Below are positions 7,773-12,102 of a DNA stretch of 12,102 bases, in pieces. The stretch covers positions 1 to 12,102 of the forward strand of contig CADEGS010000134.1 of assembly GCA_902826945.1 (NCBI GenBank), written 5' to 3'. The notes beneath the pieces were generated by a model, which saw only the letters and a program-made list of their open reading frames with translations, had not been told where the DNA came from and searched no databases. The DNA comes from an uncultured bacterium (GTDB taxonomy: Bacteria; Planctomycetota; UBA1135; GCA-002686595). Within the stretch, counting starts at the first letter, position 1; each line of letters starts with the position of its first letter. The translations under genes were made by a program, and so were the position numbers.

Positions 7773-8627
7773 ATGCCCCGTCTGCCGTCCCCGATGCGCC
7801 TCGTCGCCGTCCTCTCGGCCGCCACGATCGCCGGCGCCACGCTGGTCGCGAGCCCGCTCTTCGCCCGCACCGCGCGCGGCGCGCAGCAGCCCCGCGAGGC
7901 GGCGGCGCAGACGCCGTCCGTGCGCGTCGCCGGCCTGCTCGTCAACACGCCGCTGCGCCAGAGCGGCGAGGACACGGAGGAGCTCGCCTTCGTGGGGACC
8001 TTCGCGCGCACGAGCCTCGCGCTCGAGCTCGTGGTCCCCCAGGGCGGGCTGGTGGCGCTCGACTGCGACCGCTCGAAGGTCGCGCTCTTCAGCGACGACC
8101 AGGGCACCGACCTGACGGACGCGCACGACTTCTTCGGGCCGATCGAGCGCCTGCCGCGCGTCGCGCCGGACGGGCGCTCGCTCGTCTTCGTGCTCTCCTC
8201 GCGCACGCCGCCGGGCCGCCGCGCGAGCCGACTGCACGCAGAGGGCGAGCTCGTGGTGCGCATGTCGAGCGAGCGCTCGACGCTCGCCTCGCAGCCCGTG
8301 GCGCTGGTCAAGGGCAGCTCGTTCCAGGTCGGCGACCTGCGCTTCGAGGTGACCGAGTCGGGTCCCTCGCCCTGGGGCGAGGGCTGGTCCACCACCGTCC
8401 TCACGCGCCAGGACCCGAGCGCGATCGTCTCCTGGAGCCTGGTCGGTCCCGACGGCGAGGAGCACGCCTGGCAGGACATCGCCTCGTGGGACGGCGGCGG
8501 GACGTGGTACCGCTCGCTCGCCACCGACGAGCGCATCGAGCACGCGACGGTGCGCATCGAGGCCTGGAAGGACGTGCGCGAGGGGCGCATCCCGTTCGAG
8601 GTCGAGACGGGGCTCGGCCTGCAGTAG
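7773..8627 (+). CDS. Secreted protein of unknown function
   Basis: A 284-residue protein I do not recognise. Residues 1-36 look like a Sec signal peptide: Arg-containing n-region, hydrophobic core LVAVLSAATIAGATLVA (10-26) and a likely cleavage near ARGA-QQ (about 37). The mature part is Asp/Glu-rich and reads as beta-strand alternation, for example VRVAGLLVNTPL, LALELVVPQGGLVALDCD and LVGPDGEEHAWQD; a sandwich-like domain is plausible. Cysteine is almost absent (one, in LDCDRSK), so disulfide chemistry is unlikely. ATG 7773 is chosen over an in-frame ATG at 7794 because AGGAG (7761-7765) lies 7 bases before it. It converges on the symporter gene with only 3 bases between the stop codons, and no terminator is visible between them. 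A periplasmic or surface role is inferred from the signal only. Confidence 0.8.
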   Translation: MPRLPSPMRLVAVLSAATIAGATLVASPLFARTARGAQQPREAAAQTPSVRVAGLLVNTPLRQSGEDTEELAFVGTFARTSLALELVVPQGGLVALDCDRSKVALFSDDQGTDLTDAHDFFGPIERLPRVAPDGRSLVFVLSSRTPPGRRASRLHAEGELVVRMSSERSTLASQPVALVKGSSFQVGDLRFEVTESGPSPWGEGWSTTVLTRQDPSAIVSWSLVGPDGEEHAWQDIASWDGGGTWYRSLATDERIEHATVRIEAWKDVREGRIPFEVETGLGLQ

Positions 8628-8630
8628 CGC

Positions 8631-10598
8631 TCAGGCGCGCGGGCGCGGGCACAGCCGGCGCACGGCGCGCGCGACCGCGAGCGCTCCCAGCGCGGCCACG
8701 GCGAGCGCCACGAGCGCCGCGTCGCGCCGTCCGAGCACGAGCCAGCCGGCGCCGAGCATCGCGCCGTAGGTCGCCGCCAGCCCGCCGAGCGAGCCCGTGA
8801 GCACGCTGCCGAGCTCGCGCGGCGGCGCGACGTCGGGGCACAGCGCGCGCACGGGCCCCCAGGCGCCCAGCGGTCGCACGCGGCGGTAGAAGGGCACGAG
8901 CGAGCGCGGGTCGGGCGCGCGCGCCAGGGCCAGCGCGGCCAGCGTGACCGCGAGCGAGACCGCCGCGACGACGACCAGCCGGCCCTCCGCGCCGAGCGCG
9001 CCGTCCGGCGAGAGCGGCGTGTCGGGGAAGCGCACGCCGCGGAGCTGCAGGACCTTCAGCGCGCTCGTCGTCGCCGCCGAGGCGAGCATGGCCGCGATCT
9101 CGGTCGAGGCGCGCACGCGCCACCACAGCCAGCGCAGGACGTAGACCGGGCCGACGCCGCCCAGGAAGGCCAGGAAGAAGAGGAAGAGCTCCGAGATCGA
9201 GCCGGCCACCGACGCCAGCAGGGCGGCGACGAGCAGCGCGGCGGCGCTCGCCACGCGCGCCACGAGCACGTGGTGCGCCGCGCTCGCCCCGGGGCGCAGG
9301 AAGCGGCGCCAGACGTCGTTCACGAAGAACGAGGCGGCCAGGTTCACGTGCGTGTCGATGGTGGACATGAAGGCCGCCAGGAGCGAGGCCACGACGAGAC
9401 CCAGCAGCCCGGGCGGCAGGAAGCGCCGCATCATCGCGACGTAGGCGCGCTCGCCGTCGGTGCGCGCGAGCGGCGCGCCGGCCTCGACGCGCGCGCCGGC
9501 CGCCACGAGCGGCAGCGGCCGCCAGCCCTCGTCGCCCGGCGCCGCCAGCGCGAGCCGCGTGGGCGGCGCGCCGGCTCCCGGCCCCTCGGGCGCGAGCACG
9601 ACCGCCTCGGCGTCGGCCGCCAGCACGACCCCGGCGTGCGGCGCGATCACCTCGCGCGCGGGCAGGAGCAAGAGCGAGGCCAGCGCGACGGGGATCCACA
9701 GCCACGGGCGCAGCGCGTAGTGCGCGATCGTGAACCACAGCATCGCGAGCACGCCCTGGCGCTCGTCCTTCGAGGCGGCGATGCGCTGCACGGCGATCGA
9801 GCTCGCGTCCACGTTCTCGACCGCCCACCACGAGACGCCGAGGTAGACGCACACGGCGGCCACGGCGCTCGTCCAGAACGCAGGGTCGAGCGGCGTGCCC
9901 GGCCCCGGGCGCGGCAGGAAGGCGAGCGTGTCGGGCGCCAGCCGGCCCGCGGCCAGCGCCTCGTGCAGCGCTCCCGCGCCGCCGGCCGCGCCCCACACGA
10001 TCACGACCAGGGCGAGCCCGCCCGCCATCGCCATCGCGAACTGCACGAGGTCGGTCAGCACGACGCCCCAGAAGCCCGCCGCCAGCGAGTACGCGAGCGC
10101 CAGCGCCGCCGAGACCGCCAGCGCGGTCGTGCGGTCGATCCCGAGCAGCGTGTCGAGGATCTTGCCCGCGGCGAGCAACACCCAGCACATCACGAGCGTG
10201 TTCGTCACGCCGGCGTGCAGCAGGCCGAGCGAGAGGCGCAGCGCGCGCGCGCCGCGCCCGCCGTAGCGCAGCTCGGCCAGCTCGGCCTTCGTCATCAGCT
10301 CGCCGCGCCGCCACCAGCGCGCGAACAGGAACACCTGCGGCACGCCCGACAGGGCGAAGCACCACCAGGCCCAGTTCTTCCAGATCCCGGCGTCGCGCAC
10401 CCAGCCGGTGACGACCAGCGGCGTGTCGGCGGCGAAGCTCGTCGCGACCATCGAGGTCCCCGTGATCCACCACGGGAGCGAGCGCCCGGACAGGAAGTAC
10501 TCCTCGACGCTCTGGCCGGCGCGCCGCGCGAGCAGCACGCCGGCCAGCAGGGCCAGGGCCGCGTAGCCGCCGACGACGATCCAGTCGAGCGCCTGCAT
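8631..10598 (-). CDS. Sodium:solute symporter (SSS family) with internal insertion
   Basis: A 655-residue inner-membrane transporter of the LeuT-fold SSS family, which couples Na+ entry to uptake of sugars, amino acids or vitamins. Hallmarks are LDWIVVGGYAALALLAG (4-20, first helix), the YFLSGRSLPWWITG segment (34-47), SFAADTP (54-60), AGFWGVVLTDLVQF (174-187) and LLAAFMSTIDTHVNLAASF (406-424), whose S412/T413 fall where Na2-site hydroxyls lie in this family. About 12 to 14 hydrophobic segments are visible. The substrate cannot be inferred. Residues about 316-382 are a hydrophilic stretch rich in Gly/Ala/Val, between two helices that are normally joined by a short loop. ATG 10598 starts just before the first helix; an ATG at 10625 would add nine residues. 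It is divergent from the selenolipoprotein gene. Confidence 0.92.
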   Translation of the reverse strand: MQALDWIVVGGYAALALLAGVLLARRAGQSVEEYFLSGRSLPWWITGTSMVATSFAADTPLVVTGWVRDAGIWKNWAWWCFALSGVPQVFLFARWWRRGELMTKAELAELRYGGRGARALRLSLGLLHAGVTNTLVMCWVLLAAGKILDTLLGIDRTTALAVSAALALAYSLAAGFWGVVLTDLVQFAMAMAGGLALVVIVWGAAGGAGALHEALAAGRLAPDTLAFLPRPGPGTPLDPAFWTSAVAAVCVYLGVSWWAVENVDASSIAVQRIAASKDERQGVLAMLWFTIAHYALRPWLWIPVALASLLLLPAREVIAPHAGVVLAADAEAVVLAPEGPGAGAPPTRLALAAPGDEGWRPLPLVAAGARVEAGAPLARTDGERAYVAMMRRFLPPGLLGLVVASLLAAFMSTIDTHVNLAASFFVNDVWRRFLRPGASAAHHVLVARVASAAALLVAALLASVAGSISELFLFFLAFLGGVGPVYVLRWLWWRVRASTEIAAMLASAATTSALKVLQLRGVRFPDTPLSPDGALGAEGRLVVVAAVSLAVTLAALALARAPDPRSLVPFYRRVRPLGAWGPVRALCPDVAPPRELGSVLTGSLGGLAATYGAMLGAGWLVLGRRDAALVALAVAALGALAVARAVRRLCPRPRA

Positions 10599-10608
10599 GC
10601 GCGCGCGC

Positions 10609-10614
10609 AGCCTA
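10609..10614 (-). promoter_or_regulatory. Candidate -10 element of the symporter gene
   Basis: On the minus strand this reads TAGGCT, a TAnnnT-type hexamer, ending 10 bases before the ATG at 10598. No Shine-Dalgarno sequence follows it, so initiation would be leaderless or nearly so. It lies 5 bases from the oppositely oriented hexamer of the next gene, within the small palindrome AGCC-TACG-GGCT (10609-10620). This assignment is by analogy. Confidence 0.3.
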
Positions 10615-10619
10615 CGGGC

Positions 10620-10625
10620 TAGCAT
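10620..10625 (+). promoter_or_regulatory. Candidate -10 element of the selenolipoprotein gene
   Basis: TAGCAT ends exactly 6 bases before the ATG at 10632, the same spacing as CATACT before the anmK GTG. Transcription would start at or beside the ATG, giving a leaderless mRNA. There is no Shine-Dalgarno sequence, which agrees with this. No clear -35 box is seen. Confidence 0.35.
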
Positions 10626-10631
10626 GGCGCG

Positions 10632-11987
10632 ATGCACGGGCCGCAGGGGGTCGCGCGAGCGCTGGCCTGGATCGCGCTCGCGCTCGGCGCGTGCGCGGCG
10701 CCCGACGCGGGCGCCCGCCAGGACGACGCGCCGCTCGCGCCGGCGCTCGACGCGGCCTCCTACGACGCCTGGCGCGCCTGGCTCGCGCCGCGCGCCGAGG
10801 AGGAGCGCTGGCGCACCATCCCCTGGCGCGCGAGCTACGCCGCCGGCCAGAAGGACGCGCTCGCGGCCGGGAAGCCCCTGCTCCTGTGGGGCATGAACGG
10901 GCACCCGCTCGGCGCGACGTGAAACAACGGCGTGACGGGCCGTGGGTCCGTCTGGTCGGACGAGCGCCTGGTCGCGCGCGCCGCGGCCTTCGTGCCCGCC
11001 GCCGACGAGGTCTGGCGCCTGCAGCGCGGCCTGGGGCCGGAGTCGCGCGCCTTCCAGGCCTTCGCCGACCGCGCGCACTACCGCGAGCCCGGCGGCACGC
11101 GCCAGGGGATCTACGTCTGCACGCCCGGCGGCGCGCTGCTCGCGTCGGTCAACGCGCTCGACCCCGACCAGGTGCTGGCGACGCTCGAGCGCGGCCTCGC
11201 CGCCTGGGAGGCGCTGGACGAGCGCGCGCGGCGCGCGGACGCGGCGCGCGCGCCGCACGACCTCGGCGCCGAGGCGCGCTGGGAGCGGAGCTACCCCGCG
11301 GACGGCCTGGTCCTGCGCTGCGTCGGCCGCGACCTGCCGGCGGCGCTCGACCCGCGCGCGCCGCCGCCCGACGCGCGCTCGAACCAGGACCACGTCTGGC
11401 TCTCGGCCGACGAGGCGCGCGCGCTCGTGCCCGCGGGGGTGCGCCCCGGCGAGGCCTGGGAGCTCGTGCCGCTCGCGCGGCGGCTGGCGCGCTTCCACCT
11501 GGTGGACAACGTGCGCGGGCAGACGCTGCCCTTCGCCGAGCCGGAGGTCGCGGGCTCGTGGCTGCGCGCGCGCGCCGTGGCCGAGGACGGCGCGCGGCTC
11601 GCGCTCGCGCTCGAGGGCGCCACGCGCGCGTCCTCCGACGGCACCTGGCTGCTCGGAGAGAACGACTGGACGCCCGAGCGCCCCTGGCCGCGCCGCCTCG
11701 AGGCGCGCCTCGCGGGGCGCGCGGTGTGGGACCGCGCGGCGGAGCGCTTCGTCTCCTTCGAGCTCGTCGCGCTCGGCCTGCGCACCGGCACGACGGGCCT
11801 GAACGGGCGCGATCCGGGCTCGTCGGGCCCGATCGGCTTCCTCGTCACGCTGGCCCCCGACGAGCCGGCGGAGCGCCTGCCGCCGGCCTTCGCCGACGTC
11901 TACGACGCGCCCTGGTTGCGCGAGCGCGCGAGCGACACCGGCGCCGAGCGCGCGCTCGAGGGCAGCGCCGCGGCCGGCTCCGATTGA
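10632..11987 (+). CDS. Putative selenolipoprotein, thioredoxin-like N-terminal part, TGA-recoded
   Basis: Two collinear open stretches joined by one in-frame TGA (10920-10922, codon 97) give a 451-residue protein. Residues 1-21 resemble a lipoprotein signal with lipobox LGAC (18-21, lipidated C21), so the mature protein would be membrane-anchored outside the cytoplasm. The AAGKPLLLWGMNGHPLGAT segment (78-96), U97, then NNGVTGRGSVWSDERLVARA resembles the first strand and active-site loop of thioredoxin-like proteins, with U97 near the usual redox centre. No vicinal Cys accompanies it (A95, T96 before; N98, N99 after); other Cys are at 163 and 230. Residues about 200-451 have no domain I recognise. 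Composition is uniform across the TGA, arguing against decay. A SECIS-like hairpin follows. Function is unknown; a redox role is inferred. Plain termination would yield a 96-residue fragment. Confidence 0.75.
10934..10952 (+). promoter_or_regulatory. Candidate bacterial SECIS hairpin of the selenolipoprotein
   Basis: GACGGGCC (10934-10941) pairs with GGGTCCGTC (10945-10952 within it): eight base pairs including one G-U, closing a GUG triloop (10942-10944). The first loop base is 20 bases past the end of the TGA, inside the spacing seen for bacterial SECIS elements. With the top pair open, the loop reads CGUGG and shares CGUG with the peroxiredoxin hairpin. A competing 5-bp hairpin, GTCCG/CGGAC at 10946-10961, uses overlapping bases, so the active fold is uncertain. 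Confidence 0.5.
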
Positions 11988-12102
11988 GCGCGCGCGGCGC
12001 CCGGCAGCGCGAAGCGCGCGAAGAACCAGAAGCGGCTGCCGGCGCCCGGCCGGCTCTCGAAGGCCAGCTCGCCGCCGTGCAGGTGCACGAGCTCGCTGGC
12101 GC
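11900..12102 (-). CDS. Sensor histidine kinase, C-terminal fragment (runs off window)
   Basis: Only the last 66 or so codons are in the window; the gene enters from the right edge. The first visible residues, ASELVHLHGGELAFES, followed by RPGAGSRFWFFARFAL, are the end of a HATPase_c domain: the last helix, the GGxxxxxS strand and the PGxGSxFxF strand that close the ATP-binding fold of two-component histidine kinases. After the domain comes a 36-residue Ala/Ser/Arg-rich tail ending at TAG, with no recognisable motif. The last 88 bases of the gene lie antisense to the end of the selenolipoprotein gene. The catalytic His, sensor and Asp-binding boxes are outside the window, so signal and partner are unknown. 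There is no evidence that it pairs with the response regulator at the left end. Confidence 0.82.
   Translation of the reverse strand, partial: ASELVHLHGGELAFESRPGAGSRFWFFARFALPGAARAQSEPAAALPSSARSAPVSLARSRNQGAS

Noticed and set aside
10920..10932. Two separate genes, 10632-10922 and one starting at the GTG 10932
   Set aside because: The halves are in the same frame 9 bases apart, there is no Shine-Dalgarno sequence before 10932, and the thioredoxin-like part spans the join. One recoded gene explains it better.

Overview
The window is very GC-rich (roughly three quarters G+C by eye) and densely packed bacterial DNA. It carries nine complete protein genes, one tRNA gene, and the 3' end of a histidine kinase gene cut off by the right edge. 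There are no insertion sequences, phage genes or CRISPR arrays. Composition, the style of the sodium/solute symporter, an NtrC-type regulator and selenocysteine use suggest a high-GC Planctomycetota or Myxococcota-like bacterium. That is inference; no marker here settles the phylum.

The main result is two genes interrupted by an in-frame TGA at a probable redox-active position. The first is a Bcp/PrxQ peroxiredoxin (6387-6848), whose peroxidatic Cys codon is TGA (codon 47). The second is a predicted lipoprotein with a thioredoxin-like N-terminal part (10632-11987) and TGA at codon 97. Both TGAs are followed within about 20 bases by an 8-bp hairpin whose loop region contains CGUG, as expected of bacterial SECIS elements. 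At least seven other proposed reading frames in the window, counting the ends of these two genes, end at TGA, so TGA is still a stop codon here. Recoding to selenocysteine explains the pattern better than a changed code, a pseudogene or a sequencing error. The first belongs to a known type of selenoprotein. I do not recognise the second family by name, and it is the best candidate for something undescribed.

Layout, left to right. A sigma-54-dependent response regulator (minus, 1-1398) is divergent from anmK (plus, 1446-2648), a cell-wall recycling kinase. A tRNA-Thr(CGU) gene follows (2696-2770). Next is a minus-strand pair with a 4-base overlap: a PadR-type repressor (4432-5001) and a polytopic GT-C-like membrane protein (2777-4435). 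Divergent from PadR is a secreted aspartic protease with two DTG/DSG lobes and a PDZ domain (5095-6300). Then come the selenocysteine peroxiredoxin and a BtpA/SgcQ-family TIM-barrel protein, overlapping by 4 bases (6387-7642). A secreted protein of unknown function (7773-8627) converges on an SSS-family symporter (minus, 8631-10598) that has an unusual internal insertion. The selenolipoprotein is divergent from the symporter across 33 bases and overlaps the tail of the histidine kinase at its 3' end.

Several starts (anmK, the selenolipoprotein, possibly the symporter) lie 6 to 10 bases behind a -10-like hexamer and lack a Shine-Dalgarno sequence, suggesting leaderless transcripts. The peroxiredoxin and the secreted-protein gene instead have strong Shine-Dalgarno sequences.
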